64,000 nt of DNA from Blastopirellula marina DSM 3645. GTDB lineage: Bacteria > Planctomycetota > Planctomycetia > Pirellulales > Pirellulaceae. The DNA lies in assembly GCF_000153105.1 (NCBI RefSeq), contig NZ_CH672376.1, positions 1,922,855-1,986,854 of the forward strand. Direction: 5' to 3'. Shown one piece after another: positions 1 through 9,960 of this stretch (positions are counted from its first letter, which is position 1; every line of letters begins with the position of its first letter). The notes below the pieces were generated by a model. The model was not told the DNA's origin, did no database searches, and worked only from the letters and a program-made list of their open reading frames with translations. A program made the position numbers and the translations under genes.

Positions 1-469
<469 letters not shown>

Positions 470-563
470 TTATGGCTCTTTTTCGCGGTTCACCGCGGCG
501 CCTGTGCTTTGAGGGCGGTAGCGGATAAAATGGGGGTTTTCGCCGAAGCCGTCTAAAGCCGCT

Positions 564-2117
564 ATGCCTGAAAACCCCGCTGAATCTGACAATCCTGCCC
601 CTCTTCGGCTTGAGCGTCTGCACAAAGTCTTGGCTTTTGCCGGCATCGACAGCCGCCGCAAGTGCGAAGCGCTGATCCAAGAAGGCCGGGTCGAGGTCGA
701 CGGCAAATTCGTGACCGAACTCGGCATGAAGGTCGACCCTGAGCATCAGGAGATCCTGGTCGATGGGCAACGGCTGAAGTTCGGCAAGCGCGTCTACTAC
801 ATGCTCAACAAGCCGCCGGGCGTTCTCAGCACCAATTTTGATCCGGCCGGGCGAACCCGCGTGATCGATATGGTGCCGCAAGATGTCCGACTGTTCACGA
901 TCGGGCGATTGGATCGCGCCAGCGAAGGGCTGATCGTCGTCACCAATGACGGCGAATTGGCGAACCGCTTGGCCCATCCCCGCTACGAAATCGAAAAGAC
1001 CTATCGCGTTGAGGTCGCCGGCCATCCCGAGCCTGACGCGATTACGTTTGTGCGCCGCGGCGTTCACCTAGCTGAAGGATTTGTCCAGCCGGTCAGCGTG
1101 GTGATGAAACGGAAGAACAAGCAAAGCACGACGCTGGAAGTGATTCTGGACGAAGGCAAGAATCGCGAGATTCGCCGCTTGATGGCGAAGATCGGGCACA
1201 AGGTTCTCCGCCTGAAACGGATCGCGATGGGGCCGCTGCGGTTAGGGGAAATGCCGGAAGGTGCGTTCCGCGAGCTGAAAAGCGCCGAGACCAAGGCGCT
1301 GCGCGATGCGGCGTTCGGCGTCGGCGCTGGCAAACCCAAAAAGCCAAAACCTCGCAAATCATCGACGCCCGGCGAGCGAGAAGGTCCGATTTTCCCTGAG
1401 ACGAAAACCATCGCCAAGGGACGCGCCGGGGCAAAACCGACCGAGACCGGCGCCAAGAGCCGAGCCACCGGTAAACCAACTGGCGCGGCCTCGAAGGATC
1501 GCTCGACCTACAAAAAATCGGCAGGAACCGGCTCTAGCAGTCGCGCCGCGGGCAAGCCTGCCGGTTCAAGCTCGAAGGATCGGGCCTCTGCCTCCAAGTC
1601 ATCCGATTCCGCTCCCAAGCGGACCTACGGCAAGACGATCGGCGGCGACTCTCCGTCACGTTCGTACGACAAGAAGTCGGGGCCTCCCACGAAGAGCCGC
1701 TCGATCGATAAATCGGCGGGTCGTCCGAGCAAAAGCCGCGGTTTCTCCGAGTCATTTGGCTCGCATGATGACGACGACGATGACGAAGGTCGTCCGATCT
1801 CCGAGTTGGGGTGGTCGTCGGAAAAAAGCGGCGGATCGGGGAAGAAAAGCGCCTCCCGAACCGGCGGCGCGCCGAAGAAGAAATTCGCTAAAAAGGGAAC
1901 CGGCTTCAAGGGAGCACCGAAAAAGGGTGGACCCAAAAAAGGAGGCCCCAAGAAGGGCGCTCCCAAAAAGAAGAAGTCGACCTTTGGTCAGGCTTCGGCC
2001 GAAACCGAACGCGGCGGTCGCAAGAGCAAACGCGGCGGCACGCGCACCAAGTACGTGAAGAATCCTGACGACAAGAAAAAGACATTTACCAAGAAAAAGA
2101 CGAAACGCCGCAAGTGA
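564..2117 (+). CDS. rluB: RsuA/RluB-family 23S rRNA pseudouridine synthase with long basic tail
   Basis: Isomerises a uridine in 23S rRNA to pseudouridine during ribosome maturation in the cytoplasm. Residues about 16-70 form an S4 RNA-binding domain. The catalytic domain follows, with the GRLDRASEGL motif placing the catalytic Asp at residue 117, and a NREIRRL segment typical of the RluB/E/F group. Family members are usually 240-300 residues. This one is 517 because residues about 250-517 form a low-complexity Ser/Gly/Lys tail, including an acidic run of six Asp and KKGGPKKG-type repeats, ending KKKTKRRK. The tail is in frame without breaks and the next gene overlaps its stop codon by 4 bp (GTGA), so it is genuinely coding. 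It probably adds non-specific RNA binding (inference). RluB rather than RsuA is a best guess. Confidence 0.88.
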   Translation: MPENPAESDNPAPLRLERLHKVLAFAGIDSRRKCEALIQEGRVEVDGKFVTELGMKVDPEHQEILVDGQRLKFGKRVYYMLNKPPGVLSTNFDPAGRTRVIDMVPQDVRLFTIGRLDRASEGLIVVTNDGELANRLAHPRYEIEKTYRVEVAGHPEPDAITFVRRGVHLAEGFVQPVSVVMKRKNKQSTTLEVILDEGKNREIRRLMAKIGHKVLRLKRIAMGPLRLGEMPEGAFRELKSAETKALRDAAFGVGAGKPKKPKPRKSSTPGEREGPIFPETKTIAKGRAGAKPTETGAKSRATGKPTGAASKDRSTYKKSAGTGSSSRAAGKPAGSSSKDRASASKSSDSAPKRTYGKTIGGDSPSRSYDKKSGPPTKSRSIDKSAGRPSKSRGFSESFGSHDDDDDDEGRPISELGWSSEKSGGSGKKSASRTGGAPKKKFAKKGTGFKGAPKKGGPKKGGPKKGAPKKKKSTFGQASAETERGGRKSKRGGTRTKYVKNPDDKKKTFTKKKTKRRK

Positions 2118-2998
2118 ACGAGAACTGCAATCCGCTGCATGCCCCGTACTACGCCGACCACGCTGTTCAACTGACGGTGGAAGTGGTCGAAAACGTCCAG
2201 TTGGCGCGTGATACGTATCGCATTCGTTTCGCTTGTCCCAGCTTGGCGGCCAGCATCACGCCGGGGCAGTTTGTCATGCTGCGTCTGGCCGACATGCAAG
2301 ATCCGCTGCTCGGTCGACCCTTGGCGATGTACGACGTCTATCGTGACGCCGACGGCGCGGCGGTCGGTATCGACGTCGTTTATCTCGTGCATGGCAAGCT
2401 AACCAGCAAGCTGGCGCGCTGCGCGCCGGGCCAACGTTTGGAAGTCTGGGGCCCGCTGGGGAACGGATTTCCGGGGCAGCAGGTCGATCATCTGATTATG
2501 GTCGCCGGCGGCATCGGCCAAACGCCGTTTGTGGCGCTCGGCAAAGAATATCTTGGTCGCCAAGCGTACGGAGATCCGCCGCGGCAGGGCGCCTCGGCCG
2601 GCAAAGTCACGATGTGCTACGGAGCTCGCTCGGCCGAATACCTGGCCGGCGTCGAAGACTTCCGCGCGTGCGGGATCGATGTCAAAATCAGCACCGATGA
2701 CGGATCGGCCGGGCATCACGGCCTGGTGACCGATCTGCTCAATGCGGCCTTGGACGCGTCAACGGCCGGCGTCCAGATCGCTTGCTGTGGACCCGAACGG
2801 ATGATGGAGTCGGTCGCTACGATCGCCGCCCAGCGCAACGTGCCGTGCTGGGTTTCGCTCGAAACGCCGATGGCTTGCGGCATCGGCATCTGCTTTACCT
2901 GCGTCGCCAAGGTTCGCCAGGACGATGGCAGTTGGGACTACAAACGAACCTGTGTCGAAGGTCCGATCTTCGCGGCCGAAAAGATCGACTGGGAATAG
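2114..2998 (+). CDS. pyrK: Dihydroorotate dehydrogenase electron-transfer subunit (PyrK-like)
   Basis: An FAD/[2Fe-2S] reductase subunit that passes electrons from the class 1B dihydroorotate dehydrogenase to NAD in pyrimidine synthesis. The order is a ferredoxin-reductase beta barrel (residues about 18-110, with the FAD-binding RPLAMYDV segment), an NAD-binding domain starting at VAGGIGQTP, and a C-terminal iron-sulfur loop. Cys255, Cys260, Cys263 and Cys280 give the CX4CX2CX16C pattern of PyrK. The GTG start overlaps the rluB stop by 4 bp, implying translational coupling. No pyrD lies in the window, so another ferredoxin-reductase-type role cannot be excluded, but length (294 residues) and cysteine spacing fit PyrK well. 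Confidence 0.87.
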   Translation: MNENCNPLHAPYYADHAVQLTVEVVENVQLARDTYRIRFACPSLAASITPGQFVMLRLADMQDPLLGRPLAMYDVYRDADGAAVGIDVVYLVHGKLTSKLARCAPGQRLEVWGPLGNGFPGQQVDHLIMVAGGIGQTPFVALGKEYLGRQAYGDPPRQGASAGKVTMCYGARSAEYLAGVEDFRACGIDVKISTDDGSAGHHGLVTDLLNAALDASTAGVQIACCGPERMMESVATIAAQRNVPCWVSLETPMACGIGICFTCVAKVRQDDGSWDYKRTCVEGPIFAAEKIDWE

Positions 2999-3018
2999 GT
3001 TCGAGTTGCTCGCGACGC

Positions 3019-4164
3019 TTACGATAAAGCGGCGATTAAGCGATCGACATCTTCGGCGTTGGTATAGCCGTGGGGACTGATTCGGAGTCGCCCGCTGCGT
3101 ACGCTGAGCGCGACCTGAGCTTCTACGCAGCGCTTCCGCAATTGGTGCGGGTCTTGTCCGGGGAACTCAAACGAGATGATCCCTGATCTATTGTCGCCGA
3201 CTCGATTCGAATAGATCGACGCGCCGATTGACTGCAATCGCTCGCACGCCAGATCGCCGATTTCCAGCACGCGATCTCCAACGGCTGACTGCTGTGGTCC
3301 GGCGCCAAGTTCCATCAGCAGCCCCAAGCTGCTTCCCATCGCCATGTAACCGACCATGTTCTTCGATCCTCCTTCAAAGCGCCTTGCGGTGTCGCTAAAG
3401 TTCAGATCGATCCGATCATATTCGTAAGGCTTCGCCATGCTGGTCGGCCCGACAAACAACGGACGTAACTTGTCGAAGTGCTCGCGGCGAATGTAGAACA
3501 TGCCGGCGCCTTCGGGGGTCAGCAACCATTTTTGGCTGGTCGACGCGAAAAAATCGACGCCGGTCGCTTTGACATCGAAAGGAAAAACGCCCAATCCTTG
3601 GATCACGTCGACAAACAGCAACGCTCCCTTGCTGTGGACGATTTCGGCCAGTTTGGCGATATCGAGTCGAAACCCGGTCGAATAGCTGACCCAACTGACG
3701 GCGACGATCTTGGTGGTCGCGTCGATCTTGGCGGCGATGTTATCGAGCGTCGGCCCCGGGCCGTTAACGTCGACCTGACGAACTTCGACACCGATACTCT
3801 CGAGATGCATCCACGCGTACAGATTGGCCGGAAACTCGTTGCTGAGGACGACGATGCTGTCTCCCGGTTTCCACGCATATCCGCCGGCGACCAGCGATAC
3901 GCCGTGCGTAGTGTTGGGGAGCAGCGCGATCTCTTCGACGTCGGCGTTGACCAGCGACGCGATCTTTCCACGCGTCTTTTCGACCGTCGCCGCCCACTCG
4001 GGCCAGTGCAGATTTCCTCCGGCCGCGGCCTGATCGACAAACTGCTTAATCAAGTCGGCAGTACGCCGGGGGAGGGGAGAAACCGACGAGTGATCAAAGT
4101 AGGCCCACTGGGGTACAATGGTCATCTCTTGACGAAACTGGTCCCAGGAAGAGGGGTCGCTCAT
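3019..4164 (-). CDS. Class V aminotransferase / cysteine desulfurase-like PLP enzyme
   Basis: A 381-residue fold-type I PLP enzyme of the class V group that contains cysteine desulfurases, isopenicillin-N epimerases and kynureninase-like enzymes. Lys212 in the STSQKWLL motif is the expected Schiff-base lysine, and Asp186 in FVDVIQGLG is the expected pyridine-nitrogen contact. The N-terminal YFDHSSVSPLP segment matches the start of epimerase-like members. I see no conserved cysteine loop of the NifS/IscS type, so sulfur mobilisation is doubtful and the substrate is unknown. It converges with pyrK (21 bp between the stop codons) and is divergent from the small membrane gene at 4429, so it is monocistronic. 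The ATG at 4164 gives an N-terminus matching the family. Confidence 0.85.
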   Translation of the reverse strand: MSDPSSWDQFRQEMTIVPQWAYFDHSSVSPLPRRTADLIKQFVDQAAAGGNLHWPEWAATVEKTRGKIASLVNADVEEIALLPNTTHGVSLVAGGYAWKPGDSIVVLSNEFPANLYAWMHLESIGVEVRQVDVNGPGPTLDNIAAKIDATTKIVAVSWVSYSTGFRLDIAKLAEIVHSKGALLFVDVIQGLGVFPFDVKATGVDFFASTSQKWLLTPEGAGMFYIRREHFDKLRPLFVGPTSMAKPYEYDRIDLNFSDTARRFEGGSKNMVGYMAMGSSLGLLMELGAGPQQSAVGDRVLEIGDLACERLQSIGASIYSNRVGDNRSGIISFEFPGQDPHQLRKRCVEAQVALSVRSGRLRISPHGYTNAEDVDRLIAALS

Positions 4165-4428
4165 GTCTGCAGTGTTCCAAAAGCTTGCGAGAGAAATAGT
4201 TACGGCGTACTATAAGGACCTCTTCGCCGGTTGCAAAACCCCCGGCCGTCATCAATAATCCTCGTTTCTCCTCTTCCGCGATGTCGGTGTTTTCTACGCA
4301 AGTTGTTGCGAGAAAGGACTTTTCCCACGCCCAGGGTGACATCTGGCAGAGGCGAGTTATACTACACCGTCTGGGAAACCTGGGAAAACTTCACCAGGTT
4401 TGTGCAGGGGCCAAACAGGAGTCGCCGC

Positions 4429-4611
4429 ATGCCGAAAGCGCTAACAATCACGGGAATGGCTATTTCCATTCTCATATTCTTGGTGTTTGCGCTCGATTTG
4501 GCGATAGGGGTTCCCTTCAAAGGGGTCAGTACGACGATGGATGTCGCCTTCGTCGTCGGATCAGCCGTCGTCGCATTTCTCGCATTTACGACGTTTCGAG
4601 AGCTGAAATAG
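4429..4611 (+). CDS. Small two-helix membrane protein (60 aa)
   Basis: A 60-residue protein with two hydrophobic helices (about 4-27 and 37-55) and a short charged C-terminus (FRELK). A good Shine-Dalgarno (ACAGGAG, 4415-4421) lies 7 bp before the ATG. The longer upstream extension of this frame has the composition of non-coding DNA, so translation should begin here. It resembles the small conserved inner-membrane proteins found in planctomycete genomes, but I cannot name a function. It converges with the gene ending at 4627. Confidence 0.65.
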   Translation: MPKALTITGMAISILIFLVFALDLAIGVPFKGVSTTMDVAFVVGSAVVAFLAFTTFRELK

Positions 4612-4626
4612 TCCTCGGCTAACGCG

Positions 4627-5328
4627 CTACGCGGCTTTGGCCGTCGCTTGCGCGAGCTGATGGGCGCAAGTCGCCAACGTTTCGACCGATCCCCCCTGAT
4701 CTCGAAATCGCGCCGCGAAGTCGATGGCGCGAATCGCCTGATCGGCCGCCCAAGGGCCCGAATTAGCGACAGTTTCGCCACAAATCCGCATCACCTGAGC
4801 TGGTCCCGGTTTGGCGAAATCAAACCGTTGGGGAAGCCACTGGGTGAGTCGCGATAGTAGTTTGGGCGCCTGAATGCTCGGCTCGAACAGCGCCAGTCCA
4901 TGCTGTTGCGACATTCCCTGCAATGCGCCTCCGCTGCTACGAATCGCCAAAACGCCGGCCGACCGCAGCGCACAAGATTGCCGCTGCTGGAGGGGGGCGT
5001 GAGTGAACACCGAGCGAACCGAGCGTCCCGCCAAACGGCGAACTTCGTCCAACAAGCCTTTTCCCCCCCATTGTCGCCAGTCGCTGGAGGGCTGCATCAA
5101 CAGGGCCGTTTCGAGCTGCGGTTGGGTCGCGATCCAATCGGCGATTTGGCCATAGCCGGGGCGTGACAGCCCAAATGTCGCAGGCAACTGACGTTCGGCC
5201 AGATAGTCGATCAGCGTGCGAGCGACGTCATGCAGACGCCGATGCTGGGCCAGTTGAAGCGAAGAAGCAGAGAGTTGGAGGTCGATCGTAATTACCAGAC
5301 GGTTGGTTAACATGCCCCCAAGTCGCAT
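4627..5328 (-). CDS. Polysaccharide-deacetylase-like hypothetical protein
   Basis: A 233-residue protein. The opening LVITIDLQLSA, the LPATFGLSRPG segment about 45 residues in, and a SVFTHAPL strand are laid out like the NodB fold of polysaccharide deacetylases (FTFDD, then ATFFV, then an H-rich strand). However, the metal-binding Asp-His-His set is not clearly conserved, so enzymatic activity is doubtful. There is no signal peptide. The start at 5328 is supported by GGGAG about 6 bp upstream; the next Met, at 5313, has no proper spacing. Function is unknown; the fold assignment is tentative. Confidence 0.6.
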   Translation of the reverse strand: MRLGGMLTNRLVITIDLQLSASSLQLAQHRRLHDVARTLIDYLAERQLPATFGLSRPGYGQIADWIATQPQLETALLMQPSSDWRQWGGKGLLDEVRRLAGRSVRSVFTHAPLQQRQSCALRSAGVLAIRSSGGALQGMSQQHGLALFEPSIQAPKLLSRLTQWLPQRFDFAKPGPAQVMRICGETVANSGPWAADQAIRAIDFAARFRDQGGSVETLATCAHQLAQATAKAA

Positions 5329-5584
5329 AGGATTCTCCCGTCACAAGTTGCAGAATGGACCTGTTTTCTGGATCGGTCGCAAGGATTTTGCGGGTGAAGG
5401 ATTTGGCCGGATCTCGTCTCAGGCAGGGAAGGCGATTTGATCGAATTAGGAAAACCTTGCCGGCGCGCGACCAGAAATGAACTATCGGGTTACTCTCTGC
5501 GACGAAGGAAAGAGATAGCCGTAAGCTGCGGGATGAGCCACAATAAAGGACAGGAAAGTTCCGCCGCTTTCCGGAGGAAAGCCG

Positions 5585-6652
5585 ATGACTGACAATTTGA
5601 ATCGCCGAGACGCACTTCGCTGGATCGCTGCAGGGCTTCCCCTGGCGGCAGGAGTTGCGGGAAGTTCGTCGCTCGCCGCTGCCGATAACGTACTGCGAAC
5701 CAATTGGCTCACGTCGACCCGCAAGGGGCTCGACTGGGTTGCACGTACCCAAACTCGGATGGGACATTGGGCCAGTCAGGCCTACCCGACTGCGATGGCG
5801 GCGCTGGCCGGCACGGCGCTGATCTCGTCGGGATCGACGACGACGCAAGGGCCGTACGCCAAGAACATTCGCCGCGTCACCGACTTCATTTACAGCAAAC
5901 GGCGCGACAACGGTTTGATCGGTGATCCGTTGACCGACAATCGTTACACCTACGGGCACGGCTTTTCGATGCTCTTCCTCTCGCAGGTTCTCGGCGAAGA
6001 AGAAGACGAAGATCGACGCGAAGAGTTAATCAACACGCTGACCAAAGCGGTGGAGTTTACCGTCGCCGCGCAAACGACCTCTGGCGGTTGGGGCTATGTC
6101 AGCGCGAAGGATGGCAATGATTTCGACGAAGGCTCGACAACCATCACCCAAGTGCAAGGCCTGCGCGGTTGTCGCAACGCCGGGATTGTCGTCCCGTCAG
6201 AAGTGGTCGAACGAGCCAAGCAATACATCTACGGCTGTCAGAATCCGGACGGCGGCATCTCGTACAGCTCGAAGAATCGGGGCACTTCGCGACCGGCGAT
6301 CACGGCTGCGTCGATTTGCTGCTTGCAGAACGCCGGCGAGTATGGCGGCGATGTCGTTGATAAGATGATCGCCTACTGCAAAGACAACTTGCACCAGATC
6401 CAGACGCAGCAGCAAGCGTTCAGCCACTGGCACTACACGTATCTGTACTACGCCCAGGTCGTCTATCGCGAAGGTTTTCGCGATCGCGAATTTTGGGAGA
6501 CGTTCCGTGATCGGCTCTATTCCGAGATTGTCCGCAAGCAGCGCAATGACGGCGCTTGGGAGGATTCCACCGTGGGGCCGATCTACGTCACTGCCTGCAA
6601 CTTGATCATGATGCAACTCGACTACGGGTTCCTACCGATCTATCAGCGCTAG
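5585..6652 (+). CDS. Exported terpenoid-cyclase/prenyltransferase-like alpha-toroid protein
   Basis: A 355-residue protein preceded by a strong GGAGGAAA ribosome site. Residues 1-34 form a Tat-type export signal: NRRDALRW, a hydrophobic run, then an Ala-rich cleavage region. The mature part has repeated helices with QxxxGGWGY, QNPDGGISY and QRNDGAWED motifs. These are the QW-like repeats of the alpha/alpha toroid shared by squalene cyclases and prenyltransferase beta subunits. I see no DXDD catalytic motif of squalene-hopene cyclase, and the protein carries one toroid rather than two, so it is probably a binding or degenerate member acting outside the cytoplasmic membrane. Planctomycetes often carry many such exported toroid proteins (family knowledge). 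The substrate is unknown. Confidence 0.8.
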   Translation: MTDNLNRRDALRWIAAGLPLAAGVAGSSSLAAADNVLRTNWLTSTRKGLDWVARTQTRMGHWASQAYPTAMAALAGTALISSGSTTTQGPYAKNIRRVTDFIYSKRRDNGLIGDPLTDNRYTYGHGFSMLFLSQVLGEEEDEDRREELINTLTKAVEFTVAAQTTSGGWGYVSAKDGNDFDEGSTTITQVQGLRGCRNAGIVVPSEVVERAKQYIYGCQNPDGGISYSSKNRGTSRPAITAASICCLQNAGEYGGDVVDKMIAYCKDNLHQIQTQQQAFSHWHYTYLYYAQVVYREGFRDREFWETFRDRLYSEIVRKQRNDGAWEDSTVGPIYVTACNLIMMQLDYGFLPIYQR

Positions 6653-6714
6653 TACCAGCTTTTCAGCTAAAAATCGGGATGTGCCTGCAGCGTCTTGAGA
6701 CACGGCGTGGTGAA

Positions 6715-8241
6715 TCAGTTCTCGCTGACGTGCTGTTGCAGGGCTGCGACGATTCCGTCCATTGTGTAGACAGCCGCTTCGATATTCGGTTCGACGCCAG
6801 CTTCGCGCAGTGCATCGGAAGTAATCGGGCTGATGCTGACAAACTTGGTTTGCTGCGCTCGAGCTCCCAATAAGCGAACCGTCGCTCGGGCGATCGCGCT
6901 GCTGGTGACAATCACATAGTCGATCGGCTGATCGTCCCAGGCCTCAATAATCTCGGGCGAAAGCGTCATGCAATCGTCGCTTTGATAGACGACGATCTCA
7001 GTGACTTCCCCGCCGCCGGCGGCGAGTCCTGTCGGCAGCACGTCTCGACCACGACTAGCCCGCGGCAGTAAGAAACGCTGTCTATCCGTGGTGGCTTGCA
7101 GCGCCTCGACCAGTGATTCGGCGCGATACTCGGCCGGGATCACATCAGCCTTCAGATGGTATTTCGCCAGCATATCGGCGGTGCCGGGACCGATCGCCGC
7201 AATGTGCAGATGGCCGACGGCGCGCAGATCTTCACCCGACGCGAACAGCCGATCCAGGAAATAACGGACGCCGTTGGTGCTCGAGAAGACGAGCCACTCA
7301 AAATCGTGCAGGCGACGGATCGCGTCGTCGACCGGCGTCCAATCGCTAGGTGGCGAAATCTGAATCGCCGGTTGCAAATAAACGTCGGCGCCTAATTCGG
7401 CCAGCGTGTGCGCTAGATCTTCGGCTTGATGTTCGGGACGCGTAATCAAGATGCGTTGGCCAAACAGCGGACGCTGTTGGAACCAGTTGTCGGCCGAGGC
7501 TTCGCGTGCGACTTCTCCCACGACCACGATCACCGGAGGGCGAATCTTTGAGCCGGAGTGGAGATAGTCGGCGATTTCGCCCAGTGTGCACTGAAAGGTT
7601 TCTTGATCGGGCCAGCTGCAGCGACGGATGATGGCGCAGGGAGTATCCGGCGACTTGCCGCCGGCGATCAGTCCCGCCGACCAGGCAGGCGCCGAAGTGA
7701 CGCCCATGTACATCACGAGCGTTCCGGGGAATTTCGCCAGCGCCGCGTAGTCGATTGCGGCGTCCGACTTGCCGGGCTTCTCCCGGCCGGTCACCAATGC
7801 GACTGCCGAAGCGAAACGGGAGTCGGTTACGGGAACTCCGGCACATGCGCCCGCGGCGAGCGCCGTGGTCACTCCGGGGACGATTTCAAACGGAATCTCG
7901 TTCTGCTTCAGCGCGTCGATTTCGTCCGCCGCGCGAGCAAAGATGGTGGGGTCGCCGCTTTTCAGCCGAACCACCCGCAGTCCTTGTTGGGCCGCGTCGA
8001 CCATCGCCTGATTGATCTCTTGTTGGGACCAGAGCTTCCCTTGCCCATGTCGACCAAGGCAATGCAGCTGCGCGTCGCTGCGGACATGCCGCAACAGAGA
8101 GGGGTTAGCGAGATAGTCGTACAGCACCACATCGGCGTCGGCCAGTAGTTCGACGCCGCGGAGGGTGATCAAACCGGGGTCGCCTGGCCCTGCGCCGACG
8201 AGAGAGACTTTACCGCGGGAATGGGAAGGTATTTTCGGCAT
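6715..8241 (-). CDS. cobA-hemD: Fused uroporphyrinogen-III C-methyltransferase / uroporphyrinogen-III synthase
   Basis: A 508-residue bifunctional tetrapyrrole enzyme. Residues about 10-250 are the SAM-dependent methyltransferase (CobA/SUMT): GAGPGDPGLITLRG, the LVTGREKPGKSD region, and a TLVMYMGV motif. It makes precorrin-2 for sirohaem or cobalamin. Residues about 265-505 are a HemD-type synthase (LFGQRILITRPEHQ opening, LVFSSTNGVRYF and VIVTSSAIARATVRLL), which closes hydroxymethylbilane to uroporphyrinogen III. Such fusions occur in several bacterial groups. It is divergent from the TPR gene at 8430 and faces the toroid gene across about 60 bp. No other haem gene is adjacent. Both halves look complete. 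Confidence 0.92.
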   Translation of the reverse strand: MPKIPSHSRGKVSLVGAGPGDPGLITLRGVELLADADVVLYDYLANPSLLRHVRSDAQLHCLGRHGQGKLWSQQEINQAMVDAAQQGLRVVRLKSGDPTIFARAADEIDALKQNEIPFEIVPGVTTALAAGACAGVPVTDSRFASAVALVTGREKPGKSDAAIDYAALAKFPGTLVMYMGVTSAPAWSAGLIAGGKSPDTPCAIIRRCSWPDQETFQCTLGEIADYLHSGSKIRPPVIVVVGEVAREASADNWFQQRPLFGQRILITRPEHQAEDLAHTLAELGADVYLQPAIQISPPSDWTPVDDAIRRLHDFEWLVFSSTNGVRYFLDRLFASGEDLRAVGHLHIAAIGPGTADMLAKYHLKADVIPAEYRAESLVEALQATTDRQRFLLPRASRGRDVLPTGLAAGGGEVTEIVVYQSDDCMTLSPEIIEAWDDQPIDYVIVTSSAIARATVRLLGARAQQTKFVSISPITSDALREAGVEPNIEAAVYTMDGIVAALQQHVSEN

Positions 8242-8335
8242 TCCGATTTCAAGGGGCTAAGGGTGGCGAATTCCTATCGATTGAACCCCTTTAAGGCAAG
8301 TTTCACAAGACGCCAACTTCTTGTTTGCCAAGAAC

Positions 8336-8365
8336 TTGGCACGACTGTCTTAGTCCGGCTAGAAT
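8336..8365 (+). promoter_or_regulatory. Predicted sigma-70-type promoter for the TPR gene
   Basis: TTGGCA at 8336-8341 and TAGAAT at 8360-8365 are separated by 18 bp and face the TPR gene. Transcription would start near 8372, downstream of the most upstream possible start codon of that frame (TTG 8325). This supports the later GTG start at 8430. Confidence 0.5.
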
Positions 8366-8429
8366 AAGGTTTCGTCGCGGTAACGATGGCGGTGGACCAG
8401 TTTTTCTTCTGAAGTGGACAATTAGCGAC

Positions 8430-9872
8430 GTGGACGGGCAGAACGCGATAGCCGATTCAGCGGCCTACGAAATTACTCCGGCCAAGCGGAAACGCTTGCA
8501 GTCGATTTTCGACCATGCGACCGGCATGATGAAGCAGCCGAAGTACGACTTTGACTACGCTCATAGTCTGCTGGGGGAATGCGTCAAATCAGATCCGGCG
8601 AACTTAATCTACGCCGAGAAGATGCTGGAGAATTTGGAACGTAAGTTCAAAGGCAAAAAGCCATCCGGACTGTTCTCCGCATTTTCGGGGCGCGGCATCA
8701 AAAAGGCGTTGGCGGCCAAAAATTGGACCGAAGTGATCGCCCAAGGGGTCGACATGTTGAAGTCGAATCCGTGGGATTCGTCAGCGCTGATCGGCATGGT
8801 CGATGCTTGCGCCGAGCTTCGTTGTCACGAAGTCGGTCTGCTATTTATGCGAAATGCGACCGCCGGTTCGCCGAACGATATCGAAGTTCGTCGCCATTGC
8901 GCGCGCTATCTCGGCCGCGTCGGACAATTTGACCAGGCGATCTCCGTCTGGCATTTTGTCAACGAAAAGACCCGCGGCGATGACGAAGCGAACAAAATGA
9001 TTTCGCAGTTGACGCTCGATAAAGAACGGATGCGTCAAGGTTTGCCGACCATCACCAACAAAATTGACGTTCGCCCCGGCGAAAAAATGCGGCCTCGCCC
9101 GAAGTCGAACCAGGAAGAGGTGAAGACCGAGAAGCCCAAGGTTGCGATTCAGCTGAACGAAAAGCAGATCCTCGATCGGGTTATCTTGGACAACCCCGAG
9201 AAAATCGAGAATTATTTGAAGCTGGCCGATTTGTGGCAGCTCGAGGACAAATATCACGAAGCGGAACTGGTCATGAAAAAAGCCCAGTCCGCGATCGGGC
9301 AGTCGATGGACATTGTCCGCAAGCTGGAAGATATCCGGATTGGGCGAGCCCGACATCGCTACGAAGTTGCCGAAAAGCAGTACGACGTCGAAAAAACGGC
9401 CGAAAGTCGCAAGCTGGCGGACGATTTGAAGGACGAACTGAATCGAACCGAGCTCGAAATCTATCAACGGCGGGCCGAACGGCACCCGGACGATAAAAAG
9501 CAGCTTTATGAGTATGGATTGCGGCTCAAACGCGCGGGTAACTTCGAAGAAGCGATTGAAACCTTCGATCAGGTGATCGAAGGGGACGAGAAACTGCTGG
9601 CGATCGCCAATTTGGGCAAAGGAGAGTGTCTGCAGGCGAAAAAGAAGTACCACACGGCGATGGAATGCTTCGAAGAAGCCCTAAGTTACAGTGACTCCTT
9701 GAGTTCCGACCGACAAAAGCAGCTTCTGTACCGCGCCGGAGTGCTGGCGATGGGGTTAAGTGAGCTCATTGACGCTAAAGCGTACTTTAAGCGGCTGAAA
9801 AAAATGGATCCCAGCTACCGTGACGTCGGTTCAAGGCTAGACAAGGTCCGGAAAATGTTGCAAGATAAGTAG
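8430..9872 (+). CDS. TPR-repeat cytoplasmic protein
   Basis: A 480-residue soluble protein with no signal or membrane segment. It is rich in helix-pair repeats of TPR type, clearest at about 95-190 (WTEVIAQGVDMLKSNPWD) and 390-470 (GNFEEAIETFDQVIEGDEKLLAI, then KKYHTAMECFEEALS). A charged linker with PRPKSNQEEVKTEKPK sits near residue 230. The GTG start is chosen because the frame further upstream overlaps the predicted promoter and has a non-protein-like composition. Planctomycete homologues commonly begin near this point (from memory). It probably scaffolds protein-protein contacts; partners are unknown. rpsT follows after about 90 bp with its own likely promoter. Confidence 0.78.
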   Translation: MDGQNAIADSAAYEITPAKRKRLQSIFDHATGMMKQPKYDFDYAHSLLGECVKSDPANLIYAEKMLENLERKFKGKKPSGLFSAFSGRGIKKALAAKNWTEVIAQGVDMLKSNPWDSSALIGMVDACAELRCHEVGLLFMRNATAGSPNDIEVRRHCARYLGRVGQFDQAISVWHFVNEKTRGDDEANKMISQLTLDKERMRQGLPTITNKIDVRPGEKMRPRPKSNQEEVKTEKPKVAIQLNEKQILDRVILDNPEKIENYLKLADLWQLEDKYHEAELVMKKAQSAIGQSMDIVRKLEDIRIGRARHRYEVAEKQYDVEKTAESRKLADDLKDELNRTELEIYQRRAERHPDDKKQLYEYGLRLKRAGNFEEAIETFDQVIEGDEKLLAIANLGKGECLQAKKKYHTAMECFEEALSYSDSLSSDRQKQLLYRAGVLAMGLSELIDAKAYFKRLKKMDPSYRDVGSRLDKVRKMLQDK

Positions 9873-9960
9873 CTTCGCATTGAGAACACATTGTTCGCGG
9901 TAAGATAGCGGCCTCCTTCACCTACGAAATTAGGGCCGCCCGCTAGGGAAATCAGGATCC

